A DNA stretch of 64,000 bases from Poecilobothrus nobilitatus (taxonomy: Eukaryota; Arthropoda; Insecta; Diptera; Dolichopodidae): NCBI GenBank assembly GCA_947095535.1, contig OX352772.1:39389445-39453444 (forward strand). The letters run 5' to 3'. Shown here in pieces: positions 36,975 to 49,672 of the stretch (positions are counted from its first letter, which is position 1; every line of letters begins with the position of its first letter). The position numbers and the translations under genes are program-made. The notes under the pieces are model-generated. The model saw nothing but the letters and a program-made list of their open reading frames with translations. It had not been told where the DNA came from and did no database searches.

Positions 36975-38160
36975 TTTTTATTTCCGTCCGTCCGTCCGTC
37001 CGTCTGTCCGTCTGTTTACAAAACTTCTACACCGTATAAGATAGAGAAAAAAAAATTTTAACCATGGATAGGCCTCATAAAAAAATTAATTTTGTGGAAC
37101 AACTTTTTCATGTCGCCTCATCCATCAGGAAACTACAGCCCCTCAAACTTTAAAAAAGCCCTATTTTTAAATGCATATATCTTATGTTCTGCTTAAGATT
37201 TTTTCAATCTGAAAACGTCGTTCGACAGGTATGATCTTTTATCTTTGTAAATTAATATCAAAATTATACAATTTTTTTAAATTTAGTATTTAAATTTACC
37301 GTTATATGAAAACCAAATTTTGAATGATTTTTCTACCTTCATAACTCCGGCACGGTTTTAGATAGGGGCTTAAAATTTTGAGGCAAGAAAGAACTTTTAG
37401 AATTAGTATAAGGGTTCTCAGAAAATTTTTTTTATACCACGCCCTGTTTATGAGCTATGATGGTTCAAAAATTGAAAATTTGCTATTTTTAAACATCTGT
37501 AACTTAGGAACCTGTACACATTTTCGGAAAGACAAAAAAATTAAAGCTCCAGTAATATATTTTTACGTGTGTTAATGGTTTATTTTAATTGTATAGGGTT
37601 CCAAAGTTACAGCCCCCCAAAATTGTAAAAAAGTCATAGTTTTAGATGTATATATATCTCAGACTCTGCATAGTAGTTTTACAATCTAAAAACACTAGAA
37701 GACCAGAAATTTTCTTATCTCTATAATACAATATCAAAATTATGCAATATGTTGTAATTTAAATTTACTATTAAAATTTACCGTTATGTGAAAACAAAAT
37801 TTTGCATGATATTTCTTTTTTCATAACTTCGGTACACTTTGAGATAGGAATAGAAATTTTGAGACAAGAAAGAACTTTTAGAATTAGTATAAGTTCCCTT
37901 AGAAAATTTTTTGGTAGCGCCCCCCTGTTTAAGAGTTATTACGCCTCAAAAATTCAAAATTTGCTATTTTTAGACATCTGTAACTTAGGCACCTGTAAAA
38001 AATTTTCTTCGGCAAGCCATGAAAATTAAAGGTTCAATAATATATTTTTACGTGTGTTAACGGTTTTTCTTAGTTATATAGGGTTCCGGATTTACACCCT
38101 CTCAAAATCGCAAAGAACTCGTATTTTCACATTTTTTCTTATATGAAATTTTCAAATGTT
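36975..38160 (+). repeat. ~480-bp tandem repeat, two full units and part of a third
   Basis: Matching landmarks recur at about 474-484-bp spacing: TACAGCC (37133, 37617, weaker at 38091), AAATTTACCGTTATRTGAAAA (37292, 37776), AAGAAAGAACTTTTAGAATT (about 37385, 37866) and CATCTGTAACTTAGG (about 37494, 37975). The left edge is a (CCGT)n microsatellite at 36984-37014 followed by CTGTTTACAAAACTTC. Related single copies lie at 23.6 and 58.2 kb. Matching peptides in the two units follow from the DNA duplication. Confidence 0.8.
36984..37014 (+). repeat. (CCGT)n microsatellite
   Basis: Four CCGT units followed by variant CTGT/CCGT units; the only GC-rich simple repeat in the window. It marks the left edge of the 480-bp family. 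Confidence 0.85.
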
Positions 38161-40067
38161 TGTGCAAGTCACAAATCTAAACAATTATTGTATTGTCTTT
38201 TGGAAATGTGCGTTTTTAAAAACCGTTGGTTTACATTCTAGCTTGTTTTTAATTTTTTTGGAAAACAATCCGGTAAAATTGTCGAAAGTCGTTATCTTTA
38301 AAAAGATTTAATTTATCTTTTGTAGTAAAAAAAATATTTATTCTGTTAAACTATATATTAGATATTTATTTTATTCTAAAATAAATGTTGATGACTTAGA
38401 CGAAATCATATGTAAACTTAAAATAATTAAAAGTTTATGTTAGGTTACAAAGGGGTTTGATATAAGTAAGCAAAATGTGGTTTACAAAATATTAAATACA
38501 AAATACAAAGCTTAAAAAATGAAAAGTTTTTTGAACCATGTTATTTATAAAAATTTAAATTTCAGCACATATAAATTTAATGTATGTATTTCAGAAAAAA
38601 AAAAAAATTAAAAATTAAAAAAAAAATAAAGTTTTCATTAATAAAACAAAAAATACTATACTAAAAGTTTTCCAATTTTGTACAAAAACTAAGTTTAGGT
38701 TTTTTTTGTTGTTTGGAATGTAAAACTACTTTGATACCTAGATCTAGATACATATATAATAGATGTAGAACAAATTACAATTTTGAAGTTTATAGCCATA
38801 ATGGAAAACTTTTTAATAATTCTTTTTGTTTTTTTTTTTTTTGTATCAAATTTTTTTCTTTTATTTTCTTTAAGACTCTTTTTTTTTTTTTGTTATAGAT
38901 TTTCTTTAAATCTCTCCTTTATTTCCTTTCGTAGAAATTTTCTTACTATTTTGTTTTGATGATAAAAAAAATTTTTTATTTTTTTTATTTTTTTTTTAGT
39001 ATTTAAAGTAAAAGAAAATTTTTTAAGTTGTACCTTATTCTGTACCTTAACTTTACCTTTTAAATTTCTTGTATATAAAGCTGTGTTGTAAATACAGGGT
39101 TAAAGTGGGTTTACTAACTTTACAATGTTATTTGTAAAATGAATTATGCGCTTTGTCGGAAGAAGCAAAAAAAAATAAAGAATTTATTTTTCTTTTTAAT
39201 TTGTTTTAACATTTTAGTCTAAGAGGATTTGTTATGATGTATAACACAGGAAGAAAAAAAAGCTGAAAAGCATTACATTTTTTCTCTAGTTTTTTTTTTG
39301 TTTTTTTTTCTTGTTCTTTTTTTTTTTTAAATTTTCTTAAATAAACCGGATTGATTTAATCTTTGTTGGTTTCCGTAATTGAATAAAAATAATTGATATT
39401 AAAATTTTAAATTAGTATTCTAATATAGTTTTAAAAAATTGCGACAGTAAGTTACTAAATATATGTATTATAGATTAGAATAGATAAATAAAGGCATAGT
39501 TCGAAGTATGGTAAAATTTTATCCTTAGAATCTTTTTCCTTGTATCTTGAACAGTAAAATTAGTTTGCCACTTCTTTATAAGTATATATATTTGATTGCA
39601 GAAAAGTTTAATATTTTAGTATCGAAGCTAAAAAGTTCCTTATCCAGTTTAAATCAATCCTTATATTTAATAATTAAAAAAAAAAAATAATCGAAATTGA
39701 AGAAAAATGTGTTCATATAGGAATTTAGTAGGCCATCATAGGAAATTTAAGTTAGTACTTGTATCATCATAATGCGAACCATTATATGTATTACGTAAGA
39801 CTGAAACGGATCTATTATATTAGACTCCGATCTAGAGAGTGAAATATGAGTTTTATAAGTAAGAAGCTCTCACACATTAAGAAGCTTCCTTTAAAAATTA
39901 CCAATTTTTTAGTTAAGAAAAATCTTTGGATTACGGATTAAAACGGTTTATTAGAAATACTATGACAAAAATAGTGACAACAAATTCGGAAAGTTTTCTT
40001 CTTCTTAAACATTTCAGAAATAAAAAATGTTTTAGAAGACATTTTTCTTATTATCTAATTTGAGCTA
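38161..40067. other. AT-rich DNA, no gene seen
   Basis: Long poly-T tracts from 38820 to 39330; no frame beyond low-complexity ones. Confidence 0.6.
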
Positions 40068-41205
40068 AAACTACCTTATTACGTTTAACCAGATTAAATA
40101 CATGTAAACCAGAAGTTATTTGAAAATTTTAAATATGAAATGGATACCTAAAGGAATAAGTCAAAAGAAAATGAAGAAGAAATTTATTTAATCGTAATCA
40201 AAAGATAAAGAAAAAAATTAATAGCTCAGGTATAAGATACCTTATATAATATATTATAGTGTCTTTTGGATTCCTCGAAAAAAATAACTCTCAAATCACG
40301 TTCTTTCAATTATTCTATTTATTTTCATTTCGCATTCTATCATTGTTTTTTTTTTTTTTTGTTTTCGTTTTTTTCTCTTTTGCCTTTCAACTACCATTAG
40401 CCTCATTTTTTTTTTTTTCTTTACTAATATTTTGTTTTTTTTTTTTTATTGTTTTATTAGAATACCATTTACTATTATTCAAATTAATGTCCAAGACATT
40501 TATTTTTTCGTTGTTATTTAAATAAAAAAAAAAAAAAAACGAAAAGAAAAATCTGTAGTGACATCGAACCAAAACGAAGTGGTATGAAATAAAATAGGTA
40601 AAAAAAAAAATGGAGCAAAATAACAAAAAAAAAGAAGTGCAAGACGATTACATAAGAAAGAAAGAGATAGAAAAAAGAAAATTAAATAGTATTAGGGGAT
40701 GTGGTAAGAAAGAAAAGATTATTAAATTCTTGAACTATAAGAAATTAAATAATAATACAAAAAAAAAAGAAAACTTTAAAAAGTTGCATTTAAATATTTA
40801 TTAAATTTGATCAGTGATGTAAAATCATTATAGTAAATAGTTGTAATTGCAACCTTTCATAGTTTTAAAAAAAAATTTATCGTGTTTAAAAAAATTTATC
40901 GTGCTCAAAATATTGTTTTAATGAAATAATTTTTTTTATTATTTCTAAATGATAATGACTTCAGTAATGCAACATGTAATATTAGCTGTAAATTATGGAT
41001 CAACATTAAAGAAAATCACGTGACAATTATTTAATAAAGAATAATATTAAAGTTGTACATAAAAAGTGTTTCTTCAAGTCATTCTTCTTAAAAAAAAAAA
41101 AGCTTATTATAAATGAAAACAGTGAATTAATACCGCTTTAGTTCGAACCAGGTTAAATACAAGCAATTCTAAGTTATTTGGAAATTTTAAATATAAAATG
41201 GATGT
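40068..41205 (+). repeat. Direct repeat pair ACCAGRTTAAATACA
   Basis: The blocks at about 40087-40145 and 41148-41205 share ACCAG-TTAAATACA, then AGTTATTTG-AAATTTTAAA and TAT-AAATGGAT. They are about 1.06 kb apart. The DNA between is low-complexity AT-rich sequence with two long poly-T/poly-A tracts at 40345-40540. Confidence 0.4.
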
Positions 41206-41430
41206 GTAGCAAGCAAAAAAAAAATTATATATCATGTCCTACCCCCATTTACTAAAATGAAATAAAATAACCAATTAATTTTTTAAACAATTATCTATCT
41301 CTTAAGTGATATATAGACTAATTTCTTCACTGTGAAATATTTTATGTGTCTTTTAACTATAGTCTAAACCTTAACATAAGCCTAAGAAATTATTAAATTG
41401 AAAAATTTACTACAATCTTATTATATACCT

Positions 41431-41789
41431 TTTTTTACTTTAACTGAAAACATTTTTAGTTTAAGTGAAAACATTTTTACTTTAAGTGAAGACTTTTTAT
41501 TTGAAGTTTACTTAAAATGAAAATTTTTTACTTTAAGTGAAGATATTAGTAATAAAAATTAAAGTAAAACAAATGGATATACTATAAAAATATTAAAAAG
41601 CATACAGATACAAATATCAAATATATAAAAACCATCAGGAACAAAATATATTTGTATATGTATTGTATTAAATATTTATATATAACGTAAATTACTAATG
41701 TAAATATTCTTCATTTAAAATAAAAATGTTTTCACTTAATGTAAAACATATTCACTTAAAGTAAAAATGTCATCAGTTAAAGTAAAAAA
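41431..41789. mobile_element. Foldback element with ACTTTAAGTGAA sub-repeats
   Basis: The left side is built of ~20-bp units (TTTTTTACTTTAACTGAAAA, TTTAAGTGAAAACATTTTTA). The reverse complement of the right side repeats the same order; the first 39 bases match at 36 positions. Arms are about 75-100 bp, with an AT-rich spacer of about 170 bp. Direct sub-repeats within inverted arms are typical of foldback transposons. No coding capacity. Confidence 0.65.
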
Positions 41790-43228
41790 CATAAATCTAT
41801 TGTCTTCAGTACATTTGTTTTTTTTATTAAAACTTACAAAACAGTTAAAAATCTTTTTATATATCCTTATTACATTTTTTATTGCACTTTATTCCTATCC
41901 CATATTTACCTTTAACTTCATGATTAAATTAACGAAAAATTGATTAATCCCAATAAATTTTTATTTAAATTATTAATCTGAGATTTCTTAAGAGGAACAT
42001 CATAAGTTACGAGTTATATAAGAACATATTTCGAAACAGTATAAAAAAAAGAGTGCAGTGCGGCTGGTTGATGACGCTTATATTTTACAAGTAATACGCA
42101 TTAATAGAGAAGAAAATGATTATAGCAGTTCATAAAAAAAAAAGCAAACAAAAACAAAAAAGGTGTCCCCACTGACATAGATTTAGAAGAACAATATGTC
42201 AAGAAAAAGAAGAAGAAAAAACAAACCTAGAAATTAATGTTTTTAAACTTATTTTTGTTGGTTATTTTTGTTTTGTTGTTTTTTTTTTTTTTTTTTAAAT
42301 AGAAAACCTTTCATTTTTTTAAACTTAACCATTTTTGCTTAAATCCATTCTCAACTTCCCATTAAAAAAAAATAAAAATTGTAGCATAGAAAAACAAAAA
42401 AAAAGTTGAACATGATTTTTTGTTTTCTGTCCAAAAGAAAAAAGTCGGAATAGTGAGAAAATTTTTATTATTATATTTTTCTTCTTTTTGTTTTTTTTTT
42501 TTTACGTTTGTATTAAGTTTTGCCATTAAGTGTAATTTGCGTCTACATTTTCATTTTATTTAATATTATTCACTTTTCTTTTGTTTTTCTTTTTTTTTTT
42601 TTCTGTGAATTTTAAGTTGCAAGTTTTTAAGTCATTGTTTTTTTGTTTGGCATTTCTGTTTTTTTTTAAAACAACAGTCACAATTTATTAAATTTTCTTT
42701 TTTTTTTTCTATACTTTAATTAAAATAAAATTCGTTAACGTTTATAGAATTTTTTTCTTTTCTGAGTTTTATATATTTTTTTAAACTTTGTGCATTTTTT
42801 GTTTTGTGTTTTTTTTTTATATAATTGTTTAGTCTAGAAAATGCAAATAACTTTAAATTAAAAAAAAGAAAACAAAAAAAAAAAAATATTTTAAAATACG
42901 AAACTTGTGAAAGTCTGGAATCTTGAAAGAAGTTAAAAAAAAAAAAAACCTTGTAAATTTTAATGCAAGTAAATTTTCAAGTTAAAATTTTTATATATTA
43001 GATTTGTTGGACACTTTTTGTACCCAGTTTTATATTTTATTATCTAAGATATAGATTTGTTGGAAAATTAAAAGTAAAAGTTTTTTTTTATTTGATTAAA
43101 GAAAAAAAATTAAAGGTGCTAAATCTTTTCAATTATGAATGCAAGATCTGCATTTTTCTAAGAATCTAACAAGAGTATGTCAGATTTTCACATTGTGAAT
43201 ATAAGGGCGGGAAGGGCACGTGTCATAT
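41790..43228. other. AT-rich DNA, no gene seen
   Basis: Poly-T clusters at 42280-42860. A less AT-rich spot at 42050-42075 (GTGCAGTGCGGCTGGTTGAT) is too short to interpret. Confidence 0.55.
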
Positions 43229-43680
43229 GCCTGTATTTCATTTGCCTGTATAAAGTAATTTGACTGTATCTTTAGAAAGTTGCCTGTATTATCATTTGAC
43301 TGCATTACAATAAAAACATTTAAACCATTATAATTAGAGTGGATTTTAGAGTAGGGTATAAAGTTAGAGTTTCGTTAATTTGTTTGGGTTTCGTTAATTT
43401 GTTTGGGTTTCGTTAATTTGTTTGGGACGGCAGTCCCCATTTGTTGTTGAATTGTGTGTGTAAAACTGGGAATTTTAAAATTTGGGAGAATTTTAGAGTT
43501 AGTTCAAATCATGATTTGAATAAATTGTTTAGTAGGGGATTGGGGACAGCAGTCCCAATTCTTTTAAATATTTTGCTGTTGAAACATAGTCAAATAAAAT
43601 ACGTTCAAATAATAGCACAGGCAAATGAAAATGCAGGCAAATGACATACAGTAAAGTGACAATCAAATGAAATTCAGTCT
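43229..43680. mobile_element. Composite: inverted TTTGMCTGTAT arrays framing tandem units
   Basis: The left arm (43229-43308) carries five variants of TTTGMCTGTAT, and the right arm (43586-43680) carries the same motif inverted (ATACAGTMAAA, GCAGGCAAAT) five to six times. Between them lie a perfect 19-bp triplication (GTTTCGTTAATTTGTTTGG, 43370-43426) and two units of the GGGAC/GTCCC hairpin family. Foldback-type organisation; no frame spans it. Confidence 0.5.
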
Positions 43681-44419
43681 TGTGATAGTAACCTTGGTAG
43701 GAACTTAGGTGTTTGGTACTAATTTTAGGGAACACATGATATCTAGAAATTATTATTACATGATATCTAGAGATTATTGTAAGATTACCATTTATCAGTA
43801 GCTTTGAACAAATTTTATAATCGATATATTTCATATCTATAATAATATTTATAATCTGGTCTTTTCTAGATACTCGCCAAAAATATTTTTAATTATATTT
43901 ATGTAATTAACTGATTATACAAAATGATTTATGAAATATTTGCACTTATATAAAACATACGTAGTGTGTGCTTTTTTAGCTTAGTATGATTATTAAATTG
44001 ACTGAATTATGTTTTAGCTTTAATAAGTGCAGTAAACTTTGATGGGCTACAATCAAAATTCTAAAAATTTTAAATATTTATGCATATCTACAGTTGGATG
44101 AGACAGTCCTAACAATTGTTAGAATTCTGATCTTCAAAACTCCTGCATTAGTTCGAAACACCAGTAAAAGTTTAAACATTTTTTAACTGATTTTTGAACT
44201 AATTCAACTACCATTCGTTAATTTCAAAAGCAAACTAATAGTAAACCTTAATTATTATATCAATAATATATCAATAATAAAAAAAAAATATAAACATACA
44301 AAATATCAAATAAATATCAAATATAAATAAACTATCTAAACTTTTGGTGTATAACTTACAGATCTTTAAAGATCGTAATGTAAACAAACAAAATATTCAA
44401 TTATATAAATTTAAGCATA

Positions 44420-44600
44420 TTATTCATGTGGGCGATAAATTTTTTGAAAAAAATCAGCAAAGAAATTACAGATTACATTAGGACAAGAAAAGGAAGTGTT
44501 GTCTTTCGACATTGAGTTTGGGTAGCCGTAACTTTTATGCATTAAGATCAATTTTAATAATAATAAGAGTACATTCCTAACATCCCAATTACATAATATC
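44420..44600 (-). mobile_element. Jockey-type LINE linker relic (EN-RT junction)
   Basis: On the minus strand the frame ends KSYGYPNSMSKDNTSFSCPN, then VICNFFADFFQKIYRPHE. The pattern 'LP..M.......P..I.N.FA.FF..VY' is the conserved spacer between endonuclease and reverse transcriptase in jockey-clade elements. The upstream part of the frame (to 44686) has no clear match. The orientation is opposite to the RT relic at 30.4 kb and the C-terminal relic at 46.4 kb, so these are separate insertions or rearranged pieces. Confidence 0.6.
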
Positions 44601-44686
44601 CTATAGAACACTTTCCGTTTTATATATCTCTGGTGCACACACGCTATCAGTCTAACTGCGTGTGGGCAACTAACTGAAAAATTCAT

Positions 44687-46281
44687 TCAACAGTTCAAAA
44701 AAAAAAAAATAAAAGACAAAGTTAAAATTAAAGGCTTAAAAGATTAATTAAAAAAAAAAAATGTGTAAAATAATATACTTAAATATAAGCTTTAAAAAAT
44801 TCAAAGACATCCTATATAATATGAATAATTTTAAAACATTTGATTTGAGTCCATTCTCAACTCATCCAGATTTCAGAATTCTTTAAATTATCTAAAGTGA
44901 ATAATTCTAAAGAAATATGTTTCCAAACCATTAAAAGTTCTATAATATTATATGCGAACGTTTTTTTGTAACGTTTTCAAAAAGAAACAAATCAAATATT
45001 TGAAAATATTAAATTTATTACGATTTCTACTAATCGTTTATATTAAACTATTGTTTAAAAATACTGAAATCCCTCTACATTTCATCATAATCCCTCTAAT
45101 ATGATCTATAAAATTTAAAGTAACTTTTCATATGCATTTAAAGTATATTTTGACTAATACTTAAATGAAATCTAAATTAATTTTAGTTTATTTTTTGTTG
45201 GTATGTAATTTGACAAAAGATTAAGATTACATACCTAAACAGACTCATGATGATATGATTCTAAATTCGTTTTAAGTTCCATTATCAAAGTAAAATTTTA
45301 ATGCATTTGCACTTAGAAAAAACATTTATTAGAATATCAGGTATCAGCAGTAGTGATAATTTCATATTATATAAATATTTTAAAATTTTATTTTAATCAC
45401 AATATTTTAAGTGATATTTTACCTGTAAAATGAATCACCATGAATCACCATGAATCACCATGAATACACATTAATCTTAAAAAAATTATCACTGAAATTT
45501 TACAAACAAAATTATCACTTTTGTTTTTTGAAAATTTTCTCTTTTCTTTCTGTAAATTTTCTTTTTTTTTGAAAATAATTTTTTTTCACGTTCAAATGGT
45601 GTTAGATAACAAACAGTAATGAAAAAAAAAAAATTTTTTTTTAAATAAATTAAAAACAATCACTTTAAAATAATAATATACAAAATAAAATTAATTTTCT
45701 TCATTTCACAAAAAAATTTTAAAGTATTCTATAGTTTAGTATGCGAGAAAGGAAAATTAACTGGAAACTTGTTAGGTTTTTTGCAGTAATAATCGGTCTT
45801 TTTCTTTAGTCAAATCTTTTCTAATGTTCAAAATTGCAATTGTAATTAAAATAATTCTGTAAATTCTGATTAAATGACACATTTATTTATTTTATTTTTT
45901 TTTATTTTGAACTACTTATACCCATTCATTCATTTTCTTTATTCATATGAGTACACTTTATATATTATTATCTATAGATATTTATATTACAGTCCTCACA
46001 TTTTATTTTATTAATGAAAGACAAGAAAGAAATGCAAAAAAAAAAAAACGCTAAAAAAAAAATACTATTAAAGAACGTGTTTTCATTAAATTTCAACCGA
46101 ATTGAATTTAAAAACCCATCCCATCCCCTCAAAATTGTAAGACCATGAGAATGATTTTATATACCTATATTGAAAGAAAAATAAAAGGATAAGTAGGTGG
46201 CATAATAATAAAATATAAATTTATAACACTAGTAATGTATACAACTAGTAATGTTTTGTTTATTATCCTTCAAATATTTTA
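44687..46281. other. AT-rich DNA, no gene seen
   Basis: Only the minisatellite at 45430 and homopolymers stand out. Confidence 0.6.
45430..45467 (+). repeat. 10-bp minisatellite ATGAATCACC
   Basis: Three perfect ATGAATCACC units and a partial fourth. Too short and AT-poor to be coding evidence. Confidence 0.7.
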
Positions 46282-46356
46282 ATGGCGTAGTTAGTTTTGG
46301 CGGTTTTTTATTCGTCAGATCTTGAGATCAAAAAATTTCAAACCTCGGCCAGATGA
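46282..46356 (+). repeat. tRNA-like relic (third SINE type)
   Basis: ATGGCGTAGTTAGTTTTGGC resembles a mutated box A region, and 50 bases later TTTCAAACCTCGGCCAGAT resembles a mutated box B plus 3' acceptor. AGATCTTGAGATC between them could be an anticodon-arm remnant. No poly-A or duplication is visible. Confidence 0.35.
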
Positions 46357-46429
46357 TATTCAATATACATATTAAGTTAAACGTGCATTAGAAGTACACA
46401 GAAAATGAATATAATGCACATATTTGTTC

Positions 46430-46845
46430 TGGAGCAAACCACAAGCAGTGTTAGGTTATTTCAACAAAGTGCAAAATAGAGCTTTTCGTCTTATTGGCAA
46501 TCCAAAGAAGTATTACTTCATCTTTCACTGCACTCTACCATCTCTGTAAAGTCGGGTCATTCACCTTGTTTTATAGATACCTCCGAGGAGCAAATACCTC
46601 TTCTAAAAAACGAAAACAATTTATTCCTTCATTGGAAGATTTCTAGTGTGAAACAAAGAGGGCGACAGATGTCCACCCCTACACTGTCAAACTATCAAAA
46701 TCGCATAGCATAACATTCAGAAATTCGTATGTCATGCGCTAGTCACGCTTATGGATCGATATGCCAGCAAATAATATTTTACTAAAAGTTGGTAATTTAA
46801 ATGTCTACGATTTAACTAAATTTAATCAGAAAAAAAAAGAACATT
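46430..46845 (+). mobile_element. Jockey-type LINE, C-terminal relic
   Basis: Plus-strand frames read AFRLIGNPK (family: 'A.RLI..P'), LFYRYLRG (family: 'LFYRYYHG'), then HPYTVKLSKSHSITFRNSYV and SRLWIDMPANNILL (family: 'HPF.V.....RT..Y..SFIPRT..LWN.LP...F'). This is the extreme C-terminus of jockey-like ORF2. One-base shifts and stops separate the blocks. Together with the pieces at 30.4 and 44.4 kb it shows repeated jockey-like insertions in this locus. Confidence 0.75.
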
Positions 46846-49672
46846 AACATCTTTCTTCAAAATAACTCTTTAAATTTTCATCCTTCTTCTTCATAATCTC
46901 AAACTATCCCAATTTTCCAAGTATAGTTTTTATATCCTTAATCCCCAACACTAAACGGTATATTAATAATAAATTTAAAAAGCTCAAAATTTAAATTAAG
47001 TCAATTATATTATTATCTAAATATGTACTAATAATCAATTAAGAAGAAAAGGATTAAAATTTTCTTATAAATTTTTATTTGGCTAGAAGTGATGGATTTT
47101 TTATTAAGGAATCTACTGTATGAATTCTAGACAACATTGTAAAATTTTCATTTAGAATTTTAGTGAACAATGAAAAGTTTTGTTATAAAATATATACTTA
47201 GTTAAAGAATTAAAATGAGAATAATATAATATAAAAGATATTCACTGCAATAAGTTTTAATTTTTATTTTCTAGACCAAGGTGATATGATATTCAGGTAT
47301 TTTAAAGTCAGTCACTGTCATAACTCAGAACATTATATAAAATGTAAAAGAACAGAATATTCATACATTGTTCATTTTATAGTTATATAAATTCTCTTCA
47401 TTTATTTTTGTTTGTTTTTTTTTCCTTCCTTCTTTATTGTTTTGGACCCCCCAATAGAATTATACAGTAGAAAAAAATTAATATTTAAAATTTCAAGAGA
47501 CTTGTTGAGTGCTAGAAAATTTCTTTAAAAATAAAAGAAAAACTCATTTTTGTTTTGATTAGAAAAGAAAATTTTTTGTTAAAAAAAAAACAAAATGAAG
47601 CAATTGTCTACACTATTGTTTTTCATTTCCTGTTTTTACGATACACATATTATACTTTTTCTCATTTTCATTGAAAATAAATTTAAGTTTTAAAATCCCT
47701 GAATGAATTCTGTTAATCATTGGAAGTCTGCAATTGTTTTTCTTTGATTTGTGAATTGTGCATTTTAAAATCAAAAATTTTCACATTATTGTTAAGAGAA
47801 AATTGAAAAAAATTAAATTTTTTTTTATTGAGAATTTATGAAGACTTTTGAAAACTATACAATAAGTTTTTTTTGTTTTTTGAGAAAATTTTTTCAACAA
47901 ACACTTTAATTTCACTATCACAAAATTATAACCGTATAGAATAATAGGTGGAAAATTTTCAAAAGAAAAATTTTAAAAATTTTAATTTTTTTACAAAATT
48001 ATATTTTGTAAAAAAAAAAAAAAGAAGAAAAAAATTTGTGCATTTAAAAGCTATAATATAAATTAAGTTAAAAATTTATTTTTGAACTAAAAACAAGTAA
48101 AAGGTGGACGTAATGTATTCTTTATATTTTCTCAAAGAACACAGACATTAGACGTATATTGAAATAGTGAAATTTCTATGAGATTGAAAAGTTTTTCTTA
48201 AATATAAAAATTAAATTATTAAACTTTTTCAAAAAGTTATCAAAGAAAACTTTTATTAAAAGATGAAATCATAAGTTTTAGTCATCTAATTTACCTATGG
48301 TATAAAAACCGCACAGTTTGATTTTACGAATTTACTTTCGTACATGGGACAAATAGGTGATGCAGGTTAAAATTAAAATTAAACGGGTTAGATTGAGATA
48401 AATTTGACTGAGTGTGTAAATTAAAGTTCTTTCAATATGTCTTTAAAATGTTTTTGATTATTACTATAGTATCTATAGAGGTAGTAGTTTTTTATGATAA
48501 CCTTGTAAGAGTCCATCATTATTTAAATTAATTCTCAAAATTTAATTATTTTGGAAGTGTTATTGAAATATTCGTATACGTTAAAGTCTTTTTTTTTTTT
48601 TTTCATTTTTTAAACCTTTTCTAAATGGTCTACTGAAAATGACAAGAAAAAATAACTTTTCACGAACTCAGATAAGATCCAGATACAAGTAAAAGAAATT
48701 TGATTTAGAGTAATTTAAAGAAGAATGTACAGAGTGCGAATGTTAATCAATTTTCTAAATGAATTAAAACTTTCTCATTTTTACAACTAAACTTTTTAAT
48801 TTCATCAGATTATCTTTGTTTATTTAATTAGTATTTATTTTATTAAACGTTATTTTACCCTTACACAACTTTTGAAAATTTTCAAATTTAAAATTAAAAA
48901 TAAATTTTTTAATACAAGATTTTTAGATTTCATTTTAAAAAATGTTGTATTTGAGATCTGGGAAATTTTCTAAAGAAATTCAGCAAAATTTTAATTTTTT
49001 TCTTTATTTTTATTCTAATTTTTTTTTTTTTTTAGTTTTTCTTTCATAATTTAGTGCACCAGAAAATTAACATTTCACTAACATATTTTCACAACAAACA
49101 AAAAAAAAATAAAAATTCAACACGAATCAAATGATTACTTGGATAAATATATATATATATATATAAATATATATATTTTTTTTAATTTATCTTCTTTGTT
49201 TTTTCCTTGAAATAATGATTTTCTACAAAATTGATGTAAGGAAGTATAAAGAACTGAAAGAGGTTTTGCACATCATAAAAATATAAAATGAGTTTTAAAG
49301 GATAAAAAAAAACAAATTTACAAAATTGCATATGAAAGGATTTTAAAATAAAGTAAATGGAAAAAAAAAAAAAAGAAAACTTTACTCAAAATTTACACAG
49401 GTAAACAGGTACAAAAAAAAAAAAAACGTTATGGATCAAAACTTTTGTTTTTTAAATTAATTCTTACACAGCAGGTGCATATTTTACAGTTATTTGCATA
49501 TAAAAAAAAAAAAATTCTTATATAAACCTTCATAAGCAAATATTTTCAACAACTATTTTACGAGGCATCAAAAAATTTTTTATAGTTACTTTTTTATACT
49601 AAATAAATATACCTTTCGAATATGAAAATAGTGTATCTCCTATATTTAAGATTTTAGGCACAATATATTGCA
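46846..49672. other. AT-rich DNA, no gene seen
   Basis: Unique AT-rich sequence and poly-A/T tracts. GGTATAAAAACCGCACAG at 48299-48316 resembles a TATA box but has no gene after it. Confidence 0.55.

Noticed and set aside
37378..38029. Two plus-strand frames sharing RQERTFRISI and NLLFL-ICNLGTC
   Set aside because: The similarity follows from the 480-bp DNA duplication; one base-level family explains both, and neither frame has an extended context or domain.
40259..40804. Three open frames rich in Phe or Lys
   Set aside because: They translate poly-T and poly-A tracts and lack any complex sequence.
45430..45467. CRISPR-like array
   Set aside because: The repeats are 10 bp and contiguous without spacers, a minisatellite.
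48299..48325. TATAAAAACCGCACAG as a core promoter
   Set aside because: TATAAA-like words are expected by chance everywhere in this composition and no gene follows.
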